From: Phaeoceros laevis
Taxonomy: Eukaryota; Anthocerotophyta; Anthocerotopsida; Notothyladales
Length of the DNA stretch: 39,766 bases
NCBI GenBank assembly: GCA_049999765.1
Contig: JBNGIQ010009033.1
Location: 1-39,766, forward strand
Direction: 5' to 3'
Part shown: piece by piece, positions 30,781 through 39,766 of the stretch
Numbering within the stretch: the stretch's first letter is position 1
How the letters are laid out: each line of letters starts with the position of its first letter
The notes under the pieces: model-generated
Seen by the model: only the letters and a program-made list of their open reading frames with translations
Databases searched by the model: none
What the model was told of the DNA's origin: nothing
Position numbers and translations under genes: made by a program

Positions 30781-31698
30781 CTAAACGACATAGTCATTTT
30801 CCAGAGTTGGCCCGGTGCGGGTGGCTGCAGCTGCAGGAGCCCTGCTGTTTCCGATCAAAGCGGTCTGCAAAGTAGGCCCTTGGTCTGCCGCCTTGTGCAT
30901 CTTTTGGATCCTACTTCTCTGCCATAAAAGCACAGCAAGCAGGGCAAGGAGCACAATCAACGCCAGACCTACACCTCCTCCGACAATCCCTGCCACGATT
31001 TTTTTCCACGTATCGGATGAGGAAGAGGGCCTTGGCAGAAGTAGGGTAAAATCTCCTAAGAGATAAGTCGAACAAGACCCTGGAGACTGGTTCTTAGCGA
31101 CGACGGGTCGAGTAGTGGGTGAGCTCTTGTTCAAAGCAGCACAACGGGACCGGTCTGACGCCTCAGGGACACGGAACTGAATGAGTATAGGCTGCTGACT
31201 TGGAGGAGCAGCAAGACTCAGCTCCTGAAGCTCCTCTGTAGTGTTGAGATTAGCAGCGCTGTAGACCAATATGCCTATCACCGGCCCCGAGTCATACCCT
31301 GCTGGAATGGAAGGAGAGTACGCAGTAACGTTCCCCAGATTCCTGTACACCAGAACCACTCGCTCAAGATACGGAGTCACAACCACCCCTTTTGGAAGCA
31401 CGAACTCGTTGAAGGTAAACCCGCGGTTGCGAAGGCTGCCGGTTCTCAGACGTACTGCCTGCACAGTCAAACCCGCCAACTCCTCTGGCAAGGTAACATT
31501 GTAGACCACTCCTGTTTTGATCCTGCGTCCGTTGAAGGACTGAAATGTGATACTCTGAATCCTTGGGTCGAGAACAGATAGATCATCTAAAGCCTCGTTG
31601 CCCGCCTTGATGCTCAGCGCCAGCGGCCGGACCCTGGAGTCGGCATGAGCTGACATGATCAAGCCCAGCAAAATGAACGCAAGCAGGGGTCCTCTCAT
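30781..31698 (-). CDS. DUF1191 single-pass membrane protein
   Basis: A 305-residue type I membrane protein. The open frame extends upstream to 32058, but the ATG at 31698 gives a clean signal peptide (MRGPLLAFILLGLIMSA), so it is used. The ectodomain follows plant DUF1191: a KTGVVYNVTLPEELAG block, VQAVRLRTGSLRNRG, FVLPKGVVVTPYLERVVLVY, RNLGNVTAYSP and PVIGILVYSAANLN. A transmembrane helix (GGGVGLALIVLLALLAVLLW) and a short cytosolic tail with RTGPTLENDYVV follow; the final TRTxPxLENEY-type motif is a hallmark of the family. Function is unknown in plants. It is divergent from the MYND gene, with 480 bp between start codons. Confidence 0.87.
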   Translation of the reverse strand: MRGPLLAFILLGLIMSAHADSRVRPLALSIKAGNEALDDLSVLDPRIQSITFQSFNGRRIKTGVVYNVTLPEELAGLTVQAVRLRTGSLRNRGFTFNEFVLPKGVVVTPYLERVVLVYRNLGNVTAYSPSIPAGYDSGPVIGILVYSAANLNTTEELQELSLAAPPSQQPILIQFRVPEASDRSRCAALNKSSPTTRPVVAKNQSPGSCSTYLLGDFTLLLPRPSSSSDTWKKIVAGIVGGGVGLALIVLLALLAVLLWQRSRIQKMHKAADQGPTLQTALIGNSRAPAAAATRTGPTLENDYVV

Positions 31699-32178
31699 CC
31701 AGACAGCTGCCTGGATTGCCTGTACCGCCTCACTGCCATAACCTGCGCCCTGAAGATGGAACACACCTACGCCTCGAGCGGAGCACACTGCTTGAGAGCC
31801 GGGAGAGCAGCAGAGCTGAATCTTTAGCTCCATGCACTGGCAGGAAGCGGGAGAACGGACACGAGGGGTCGGATCGACGGGCTCCCTCTTCAAAGAAAAT
31901 GTACTCTCCATGACAACATTGCATCCGCTTGAGGTATCCCGGCACAGACCCCCGGCTCCTGGCCAGAACAAACGCGTCACGACTCTCAACTTGCAAGAAA
32001 GAAGTCCGGCAGCGGGAACGCGGTGCGCGTTTGGAGGGGAACTGAGCGTTCGACTCAACGGTACTTCTCCTATCCATACGGATTAGGGTTCCCTGGGTTT
32101 GCAAGCTGGCAATCTGACTGACATACGATTCAACTTCAGCTCATTAGATGCGCCGTTAATGGTTGCCAATTATTCGGA
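31699..32178. promoter_or_regulatory. Shared divergent promoter region
   Basis: 480 bp separate the DUF1191 start codon (minus) from the ZMYND15-like start codon (plus), so both 5' UTRs and promoters must lie here. The DUF1191 frame stays open across much of it (to 32058), probably by chance in GC-rich UTR. No TATA box is evident on either side. Confidence 0.5.
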
Positions 32179-34854
32179 ATGGAGTGTTCAGCCTATCACC
32201 TAGGCGGTTGCGACGGTCCGGTTGACATTCGATGCGGGGCCTGTGGGGCTGTGCGGTACTGCTCCCGAGCTCATCAGGTGGAATTCAGAGAAATGTCCTG
32301 CAATATTTGGTTCTGTTACCGGTTGTGTTTTTTTTTAAAAACTGCCTGGAATGGATTATGCTGCAGACTGCACACTGGACTGAGCACCGGAGGGATTGTG
32401 AACGCTTGGCGGAGCAGATGCAGCGCGGAGTGCTATATAATGAGTTTCCCTTCTCCTGGACAGAGGAAGCCACATGGCCGGTATGATCTGGCATAGTCTC
32501 ATGCTACTTCACAATGTAGCAGCTGGACTTGTTAACTTGTTTGCGGCTTCTGTTCTACGTTTTGACTTGCACATGGCTCTGGAGGCTGATGCAGGCGGTA
32601 TCAGTGTATGCATGTTTCTGGAGCATCGAGGGCTTCACGGTCAAGGCATCTGGCAAGCTGAATGCAAATGCGCTGTAAACAGAGCCAGTGACGATGTTGG
32701 TGAGCTTCCATACTGAATGTTGCTTGGATGTACGCAAATATTTTTAATTGCCTGCGTTTGGCTACCCCTGTCCCAGATGTCAATTGTCCGCATACATATC
32801 AATTTTAGGTGGTGAACATTTGTAGTTGTGTCCTCCGGTAATAAGTTCAATCAATCGTGTAGCATGCAGTCTGCCCTTCAGCCTGTCGTTGGTCTTGGAT
32901 GTTGTTGTGACTGTATGCCATATATCTTGTTCCAGGGTCCTTGCCATTGACTCGTCTGAAATATCTTAAGCTACTTACCCGCAGAGTATTGTGGGTATTT
33001 TTGTGACTGTGTTATGTTTGTCTTTGAAAGCTCAAACAGATCAGGTCGCTGAATGGCATCTTCCTTCCAGCTTGTGCCCTTGCTCAGGTAGGGCTTCAAT
33101 GACATGCGACCTCCCTCTTTTTAGAAATTCCCTTAAAAAACAAGATGTGCTGCTTAGGTCAGGGTTTTCCGGGAAGCAGATTCTTAGATCTATCAGAATG
33201 GGAGGTTCAGTGTATGACCGCAGTCCCTGCCCTTTCCAGATATGTCCACACTGACCCTGTAGTTGGAATCCAGGTCCTTCCACGTTGTTGTTACGTCCAC
33301 TGACTAGTTGGTCTGAATACTGTACTTGGCGGGAACTGCCACTGAATTCTCCGGTTGCGTTACTACTTCACTGGGTAAGTGATGTAGTTTGAACAAAGCC
33401 GTGTTCAAGGACCTAATGAATTTCGCCTACCAATTCTTCAGCCAGTGATGGTATGGGACTGGACTCCTCAGCAGTTGTTTACAGCTTGCTCTCACATATC
33501 TTCTATTTGTTGCAGCCCCTCACGCTCCACTATGCTTTATCTCTTGTTGCCCCTGAGGTGTTGTGGAGCCCTAGTAGCCAGAGGAATTTGAGGATCCTTT
33601 ATCTAGGTAATTCAGTTCAGGAAGCCAGTGGACTTCGATTTTGGAAGCCATGTGAAGACTTTTAATGCCTTCGATGTTAGAAGGCATGTGAAGAGCTTCA
33701 AGATATCACGATTGGTCAGCTTGAGCATATATCTGACTGCCTTGTGTTGTGGGTGATACCTTGGAATTGTACAGGACCGGAGAAAGAGCTGGAGGAGCTT
33801 TTTGTTTTCGGGGAGTTGCTTGGCCTCATGGTTGGAGCTGACATCCATATCGACCTTGTTGGACCTGCCGTTCCCTCTAAATGGTGCGTTCGTCTCTGGG
33901 CAGATCGCGTCAGTTGAATCAAAGAAGAGTCCTGATGATTCCCTTTTAGAAAGCAGCAAAATTAGGCGTATTGAGCTGTTCTACATGTTGTACATATCTT
34001 TGACCTCTTTACTCTACTTTATGCTGAGTTATTGAGGAAAGTATATTGCAAGAAGTAGCGATGTCAAGAACCTGAATGCTCTGAGGTGCTTGATCTTTAG
34101 GGATGGCCAGCTTGTGAAGGTCAGTGGCTATCCGAAGTGCCTCGATGTTCAGTGCCGGTGCAAAGGGGAAGCGTCACAGAAGAACTCTGGTGGCTCACTT
34201 GTCTTTAAGTTTTGGAACGGAATGTACCATGATCGTCATCTTGAGTTGTGCGAGGTATGCACGCTTCTACGCTTTTGACACCCGACGTCAAGTAGGCAGC
34301 ATTTGCAGCTTTTAAAGCTCTGACATCCATGCATTTCCATTTCTTTGCTATCATAACCCTCTTGATACCTGGATCAGGGACCCCGGCCGCATCTCATCTT
34401 AGCGGCAAATGCTGGCATAGCAGCCTTCTCAAGCTGGCAGCAAACAATCGTATGCTCGAATCCCGTGGTTAATGCTCAGCATGAGGTCTTGAAACGAAAT
34501 ACACATACTTGGTGACTATTCTCGTTTGTAGGAGTTGATCTTGGAAACGGGAGTGCCAGCATTCTTCACGGACTACTGTGAGGAAGCGGCTTTTCTTGCT
34601 GAACAGTGCATCAGGACGTTGCATGGTACCACACTGAGCTTTCCGGTGAGCATTCTTCTGAACCGGGGCTGCAAAAAGTTGCTGGTGAACTAGAAGAACT
34701 GGAAGAAGAGTTTGTCAGGCTTGTCATGTCAAAATCTTACTGCCACTCTCCCATGTAGGTTCAAATGAATCCCTTCAGGCAACCTCTTGCGACAAGCAAT
34801 AAAGGTCTGGAGGTGCCAACGTACTCAAACTGTGTTATCTTTGGCATCAACTGA
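32179..34854 (+). CDS. Plant ZMYND15-like zinc finger MYND domain protein
   Basis: Eleven exons were assembled by phase: 32179-32277, 32367-32480, 32585-32699, 33040-33087, 33274-33374, 33516-33606, 33775-33883, 34101-34254, 34378-34449, 34532-34645 and 34759-34854; 370 residues. The MYND finger spans exons 1-2 (RCGACGAVRYCSRAHQ, then HWTEHRRDC). Later blocks match the conserved plant family in order: LYNEFPFSWTEEAT, GLHGQGIWQAECKC, WHLPSSLCPCSGPS, NSPVALLLHWPLTLHYAL, ILYLGPEKELEEL, VGADIHIDLVGPAVPS, NGMYHDRH, PHLILAANAGIAAFSSW, PAFFTDYCEEAA, and NPFRQPLA ending SNCVIFGIN. The exon 3 acceptor (GGAG at 32581-32584) is weak and was chosen to keep phase. MYND fingers bind proline-rich partners; the role of this plant family is unknown. 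Confidence 0.87.
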
Positions 34855-35737
34855 GGCGCGGTCAGGGCTGGTAGAGACCTTTCCAGTGTGGCTTATGAGC
34901 TTGACGGGAGGGACACGTCCCTAATCAAGCTGCAGTTGGTACTCAGAGAACTGTTGCCTACTATTGCCGGAGGGTCAGTGGCATCGGGGTTTTTAATGTG
35001 TTGTTAATGGGCTGACAGTTTGCCGTCTCTATCCTTTCAGCGACGAAGTTATAGTGAGTCTTAAGTCGGTAAACTGGGGGCACACCACGGTGACCACACC
35101 CTTCAGATGATAGGGAAAACGTGAAAGAGCTGAACTTATGGAAACGGATTGTGCGGAGCAAAAGTGCGTCGTGTGACTCGCTTCTTGATTCTTGGGTCCG
35201 ACTCTTGACACAAGATCTTGCGTTCGTGACAGAAAGTCTGCAGGTCTGTGACTGATAAAAGCAGCATTGGGGTAAGCGACAGTAAGCCCAGCAGGTTTGA
35301 AGGTTTTTTGGGAGGAGAGAAAAATTGTACTTCGCCGCACTTGGTCATAAACTCCAATACCGATTTCTGCCGTACTGTCCTCCTGAAGACTGTGGGATCC
35401 GCACAGAGCCAATCCAGAAACCCTGAGAGAAACGTTATGTAAATTGTAGAAAATATTCTTGCGATTACTTCGAAGTGTTCCATGCAATCTAGAGTCTGGA
35501 GTCTAGACGCTGCACAGCCTTGAGACACATCTCGAGGCAAATGTTCAAACTCAAAAAGTTGTAAGAGACCCTAGTCTATATCTATTAGGACCTTCAGACT
35601 TAGGGACTGCGGTGTGAGAAGATAAGGACACAAAAGCAGTCACCGAAGAGCATGCACACACGAGGCATAATCCAGGAAAGGGTATGACCGACACAAGGTG
35701 CAGTACTGCTATACAAAGTTTTGGCAAGATGAGTGCA
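34855..35737. other. Intergenic, convergent 3' flanks
   Basis: Lies between the stops of the MYND gene and the TMK-like kinase, so it should hold both 3' UTRs. Open frames here lack any recognisable domain. Confidence 0.5.
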
Positions 35738-38698
35738 TCAGCGACCGTCAGCTGATGTGAAAGAGTCAGCGAAGCCTGTGGGAAGGCTGTTCTTGGTGTC
35801 ATCCACGCTGCTGGTCATTGACAGGTCTCCCAGGGCCTGCCACTGCTTCAAAGCCTGTGGGAGTGACAGCTCCATGTTGATACCAGCAGTGTCCTCCTGA
35901 TCATAGGTCGACGGCTTCCACAATTCAACAAGGGGAGCCAAAACATTTACTGCATGGCCCATGTCCGGACGCTGGTAAGGTTCAGGGGCGGTGCAGTGAC
36001 CTGCAAGTTCAGAAACAATCAAAACAGTTTGCAGGGTTTCCTCACTGAGCTCGATAGTGGGATCGACAGCCTTGACGAAGTTCTCCTTGCTGCTGTTAGT
36101 CCGCCTGAACCAGGTGACAAGATGCATATTCTCCTCAGGCTGCGTCTCATCAAGTGCTCGCCGTCCAGTAATAAGCTCCATGAGAACCACACCAAAACTG
36201 AATACATCTGCCTTCGTTGTCACTCGGCCAGTCACAGCATACTCAGGAGCAAGGTACCCAAATGTGCCTGCCAGCCTTGTTTCCACAGAGTACTTGCCTT
36301 CAGGAGCAAGCTTGACCAAGCCAAAATCTGACACCTTCGCCCTGAAATCATCACCCAAAAGGATGTTGGATGGCTTGAGGTCTCTGTGGATGAAACTCTT
36401 GTGCGCCAGCCCATGCAGATACTCCATGCCACGGGCAACATCAAGAGCAATGGACAACCTTTTCTTCCAAGGCAACGCCTTCTCCTCATGGTTCTTCCAG
36501 TCAAACAAGTGCTGACTCAGAGTGCCTTGGGGCATGTACTCATACACAAGAAGCCTTTCATTCCCATCAGCACAATAGCCTAGCAAAGCCACCAAATGAC
36601 GATGGCGAACCTTGGTTAGAACAGCAATTTCGGCCTGGAACTCATCAAGACCCTTGCTGGAAACCACTGCAGCCTCCATCCTCTTCACTGCGATCATGGT
36701 GCCATCCTCAAGCTGGCCCTTGTAGACAACTCCAAATCCACCCCTGCCCAGCACATTCTCCTCACTGAAGTTCTTGGTGACTTCCCGCAGAACTTGAATA
36801 GATATCACCAGACTACCAGCCTCCATCACATTGATCTCGCTAGACCCACTACTAGCTCCGTTGCTGGATTTACCCCCGCTCCCACCAACCACGACCTTCA
36901 CAACTTCTGGATCTGATGAAGAGTCTCTTGGGTGGATCGTAACACTTGACCCATTAGTTGGCACCCTGAAGAAGCCTTGGCGCTTCTTTTTATAGCAGCA
37001 GTAAAATCCGGCTCCTGCAACGAGGACAAAAGCAACCACAGCAACAACAGGCCCAGCCACTGCTCCAACTGCTATTGATGAAGACTTGCTAGTGAAGTTG
37101 CTGGATTCTGCACCTGTTGGTGATGGGCTCGAGTCTGGTGATTTAGAAGACGGAGCCTCTCCTGGAGAAGGAGGAGCTGAGGGAGAGGGCTTGGAGCCAG
37201 GGGTAAACCCTGGGGCAGACCCTGGGACGGATCCCGGGGCAGGAGGGGATCCGGGAGGTGCAGATGGAGCTGGTCCAACTGGGGTGACTGGAGGGGTGCC
37301 TGGAGGTACAGCAGGAGGAATAGCAGGAGGTACAGCAGGGGCCAGAGCTGGGTTCCCATCGATCAATAGGACACCTGCAGGAAAAAGAGGAACCGGAGGA
37401 CTCAGGTTGTTGTTCCTCAGATCCAGCTTTGTTAGCTTCGGTAGCGTGGCCAAGCCATCAGGAATCTGTCCAGTAAGGTGATTGTTGTTCAGAGCTATGA
37501 TAGTAAGACCTGTGAAGTTCGACAGGACAGGGGAGATAGATCCATTCAGCTGCATAGAAGGAAGGTTGATGCTCAGCACTGTAGTATGGGTGGGATCACA
37601 CACAACTCCACTCCACCCATTGCACACCTCAGGGCCGACCCATGATGAAGCCAACGACTGTGGATACTGAACGGCTGCCAGGAACATAAGAAGCCAAGTA
37701 ACTGCATCATCACAAGCTCCCTTGCAAAAATTCACATCGTCCAGAGATAACTGCAGGTTGCCGTTGACAAATTTAGGAAGTGGTCCACTCAAGTGATTGT
37801 TCTGGGCCTTAAATACCTGCAGATCAGTCAGGTCAGACATGACAGCGGGAAGAGGACCAGCCAGGTTGTTGTTGTTGATAATCAGCTCCTTCAGCCCTAG
37901 TGGCAGAACATCTGGAAGTGCCCCAGAGAAGCTGTTGGAATGCAGCCACGCAATGACCAGTCCAGGTAAGTTTGCCAGAACACTCAGGTCTCCTGACAGA
38001 CCAGGAGCAGCTTGATTGTTGACCTGGAGCACCCGCAGCTGTGTGGAAGAAAGACTGGCTGGCAGAGGTCCGGTCAGGGCATTGTAAGAGAGGGTGAGGT
38101 TTTGCAAGGTAATGCAAGAACCTATGGAGTCTGGTATGGTACCAGTAAGACTGCTGTTACTGACGCCAAGACTGAGAAGTGCCGTGTTGCTCGACAGATC
38201 AGGAAGAGACCAACTGGCGAGGGTGGGATTGTCATCGAGAGAGAGGGTCTGTACGCCTGTCAGGCCAGCAAAGAAATCAGGGGAAATGGAGGTGAACATG
38301 TTGGTACCGAGGAAGAGAGTACGGATGTTAGGCGCCGAGGTGCCATTGAACGTTGGCAAGGGGCCTCCCAAGGCGTTCCTCTGAGCATCCACACGTGTGA
38401 GCATGGGCAACTCTGCCAGACTTTGTCTCAAAGTACCCGTCAAGCCCATCTCCTTGATGTAGATAGCCTTCACGTCCGCTCCAGAACAGCTGACAACACC
38501 CCAGTTGCTACCACAAGGGTCGGTTTGGGGCCACCCCACCTTGGACGCAGGACTGAGCCCGCTGAAGAAGTCATCTAACTCGGCCATGTTGTTCGTCAGT
38601 CCATTACAGGCGCGCAAGAAGGTACAGAGCAGCGTGGAGAATAGCAGCAGTCCGAGCCAAGGACACACTTTTCGGGCCCCCATGGCCCCCACCCCCAT
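35738..38698 (-). CDS. TMK-type leucine-rich-repeat receptor-like kinase
   Basis: A 986-residue protein in one uninterrupted frame. The frame opens upstream at a GTG (38833), but the ATG at 38698 gives a signal peptide (VCPWLGLLLFSTLLCTFL); ATG 38683 is an alternative. The ectodomain has the TMK layout: an N-cap (KVGWPQTDPCGSNWGVVSC), LRR block 1 to about residue 320, a non-LRR island (CDDAVTWLLMFLAAVQYP, SWVGPEVCNGWSGVVCD, about 325-368), and a short LRR block 2. A Pro/Ser-rich stalk (about 452-540) and one transmembrane helix (AVGAVAGPVVAVVAFVLVAG, about 542-565) follow. The kinase has GRGGFG (651-656), AVKRM (Lys672), HRDLKPSN (771-778), DFG (791-793) and APE (817-819), so it looks active and is of the RD type. 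DMGHAVNVLAPLVELWKP is the TMK signature. TMKs act in auxin signalling at the plasma membrane with ABP1-like partners; that role is inferred from family. Confidence 0.93.
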   Translation of the reverse strand: MGVGAMGARKVCPWLGLLLFSTLLCTFLRACNGLTNNMAELDDFFSGLSPASKVGWPQTDPCGSNWGVVSCSGADVKAIYIKEMGLTGTLRQSLAELPMLTRVDAQRNALGGPLPTFNGTSAPNIRTLFLGTNMFTSISPDFFAGLTGVQTLSLDDNPTLASWSLPDLSSNTALLSLGVSNSSLTGTIPDSIGSCITLQNLTLSYNALTGPLPASLSSTQLRVLQVNNQAAPGLSGDLSVLANLPGLVIAWLHSNSFSGALPDVLPLGLKELIINNNNLAGPLPAVMSDLTDLQVFKAQNNHLSGPLPKFVNGNLQLSLDDVNFCKGACDDAVTWLLMFLAAVQYPQSLASSWVGPEVCNGWSGVVCDPTHTTVLSINLPSMQLNGSISPVLSNFTGLTIIALNNNHLTGQIPDGLATLPKLTKLDLRNNNLSPPVPLFPAGVLLIDGNPALAPAVPPAIPPAVPPGTPPVTPVGPAPSAPPGSPPAPGSVPGSAPGFTPGSKPSPSAPPSPGEAPSSKSPDSSPSPTGAESSNFTSKSSSIAVGAVAGPVVAVVAFVLVAGAGFYCCYKKKRQGFFRVPTNGSSVTIHPRDSSSDPEVVKVVVGGSGGKSSNGASSGSSEINVMEAGSLVISIQVLREVTKNFSEENVLGRGGFGVVYKGQLEDGTMIAVKRMEAAVVSSKGLDEFQAEIAVLTKVRHRHLVALLGYCADGNERLLVYEYMPQGTLSQHLFDWKNHEEKALPWKKRLSIALDVARGMEYLHGLAHKSFIHRDLKPSNILLGDDFRAKVSDFGLVKLAPEGKYSVETRLAGTFGYLAPEYAVTGRVTTKADVFSFGVVLMELITGRRALDETQPEENMHLVTWFRRTNSSKENFVKAVDPTIELSEETLQTVLIVSELAGHCTAPEPYQRPDMGHAVNVLAPLVELWKPSTYDQEDTAGINMELSLPQALKQWQALGDLSMTSSVDDTKNSLPTGFADSFTSADGR

Positions 38699-39766
38699 CA
38701 CAGATCGCCTCCTTCCCGCCACCCGGAGACCCAGCAGTCTTCCCACTTCCACCCCGATCTGGCAGCCTTTCACTCTGCCCGTTCCCGCTCCACTCCAATC
38801 GCTGTCCTGCTCAAACCTCGATGCTCCATCCACCTACCACAGCGCCGTAAGACTGCCTCCCTGAACCAAGAGTTAGGTGACGACATGCACCACGAGCGAG
38901 CAGCCTAACAACCAGCTTCTGCTCCTCAATGCAGCCTCACCGCTCCTCCACACTCTCATCTCCTCACCGCTCGCTCCCCTCCTCCACTCCCTGCTCAAAT
39001 GCAGGAGCCTCACACCACCACCTCAACACCTGCGCAATTCCCGTTCCCGGAACACTCCTTCACCGCACAGTATCCTCCCCGACGCCATCCGCGGCGCAAA
39101 CTCGGCACCGCGCAACCATGTTCCAACCGCAGCACAGGGACCTGCACCAGCCGGACCAGCCACACCATCCCATCAGCACACTCCCCCGATCTCCAGCTCG
39201 AAGGCCAAGATCAACACACAATCAACAAGCCAAGCATGCAAGAAGGCACCCGGGCAGCTGGCCCGCCGCAATTCCGCAACACCAAATCCTCACCACCTCC
39301 ACGCCTCCCGCACCTCCACCTCCACAAACCACGCAATGTAGGCCAATGTAGCAGCTGCAAACCATCCCACACAGCAGGCCAAGCAGCACCACAAGCAGGC
39401 ACCAGCAAGCCACCACGCACCTACCTCCCGCAGCAGCGAGCCAATCAAGAGAGCAGAAGAAGAAGCAGCGGCAGCACCACCTCGCCGATCCAGCAAGCAA
39501 GCAGCGATCCACCGATCCCGCAGCAACAGCAGCAGCTGAGGTAAGCTCTGAAAGAGCCTGTGGTGGAAGGCCGAGAGAGGAGGCAGAGGCTGTGGCAGGG
39601 GGAACAGCAAAAGTGGTGCGCAAGGCGCGATGCCTGCCCGGCCTCCTCGCCTGGCCGAATGATCCACACGTTCTTTGCCAGCCAAAAATAAAATGCCCGG
39701 GAGGTGGCGCCAGCCCTTCGTCCCGTCGCCCCCCGTCGCCTCGTCCCGTCGTCCCTGCTCGCCAGA
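38699..39766. other. 5' flank of the TMK-like kinase
   Basis: The promoter and 5' UTR of the minus-strand kinase should lie here. The sequence is CA/CT-rich on the plus strand (GA/GT-rich on the gene strand), with CAGCAAGCA-type repeats near 39480-39540. Long plus-strand open frames here are compositional (Pro/Ser/His-rich) and match nothing recognised. Confidence 0.5.

Noticed and set aside
31699-32058. 120-residue N-terminal extension of the DUF1191 protein
   Set aside because: It would bury a clear signal peptide, and its composition is not that of the family. It is likely 5' UTR left open by chance.
38929-39544. Long plus-strand Pro/Ser/His-rich open frames near the right edge
   Set aside because: All three plus frames stay open because of CA/CT-rich composition. 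No domain, and the position fits the promoter or 5' UTR of the kinase gene.
1-39766. CRISPR array, bacterial operon or phage-type system
   Set aside because: Split genes with GT/AG introns, nuclear tRNAs and plant families show a eukaryotic nuclear genome. The repeats are adjacent tandems without unique spacers.

Overview
This is a nuclear window from a land plant, most likely a seedless one with swimming sperm (a fern, a non-Selaginella lycophyte or a hornwort). Three things point there. Two large PPR-DYW organelle RNA-editing genes end in an aberrant DYW domain: KP replaces PG in the PG box and the C-terminus is GRH, which resembles the DYW:KP class tied to U-to-C editing. A coiled-coil gene matches the ciliary protein CFAP263/CCDC113, which flowering plants lack. 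The remaining genes (TMK receptor kinase, GH17-X8 glucanase, DUF1191, plant ZMYND15, PLAC8, DUF26) are plant families. The species cannot be fixed from the sequence.

Layout. 1-2760 is a decayed mosaic: a pseudogene of the HAD phosphatase half of the thiamine-salvage protein TH2 (minus strand), its last exon joined to a fragment of the neighbouring PPR gene, with that joint unit duplicated in tandem. 2934-3024 is a minisatellite. 3970-6885 and 7588-11319 (minus) are tandem paralogous PPR-DYW genes whose centres are arrays of 309-bp (103-residue) P-L-S units, three in one and six in the other. 12341-13412 and 13610-13693 are relics of NRT1/PTR (NPF) transporters. 14175-14274 is a 100-N assembly gap. 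15214-15278 is a damaged tRNA-Glu(CUC) and 15654-15726 an intact tRNA-Glu(UUC).

16372-18017 (minus) is a three-exon secreted GH17-X8 protein that appears to lack its catalytic nucleophile. 20499-22759 (plus) is the six-exon CFAP263 gene. 22985-23425 and 25861-26325 (minus) are two short secreted DUF26 proteins. 27498-28501 (plus) is a PLAC8 gene with an unresolved 5' end. 30781-31698 (minus, DUF1191 membrane protein) and 32179-34854 (plus, 11-exon MYND zinc-finger gene) are divergent. 35738-38698 (minus) is a TMK-type LRR receptor kinase in one uninterrupted frame.

The genes do not form a pathway; this is ordinary eukaryotic gene order. The coherent story is local: a PPR editing-factor gene has duplicated, expanded and contracted its repeat array, and shed fragments into the adjacent TH2 pseudogene. 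Exon coordinates below were derived by hand from GT/AG sites, phase continuity and remembered family signatures; no search or transcript data were used.
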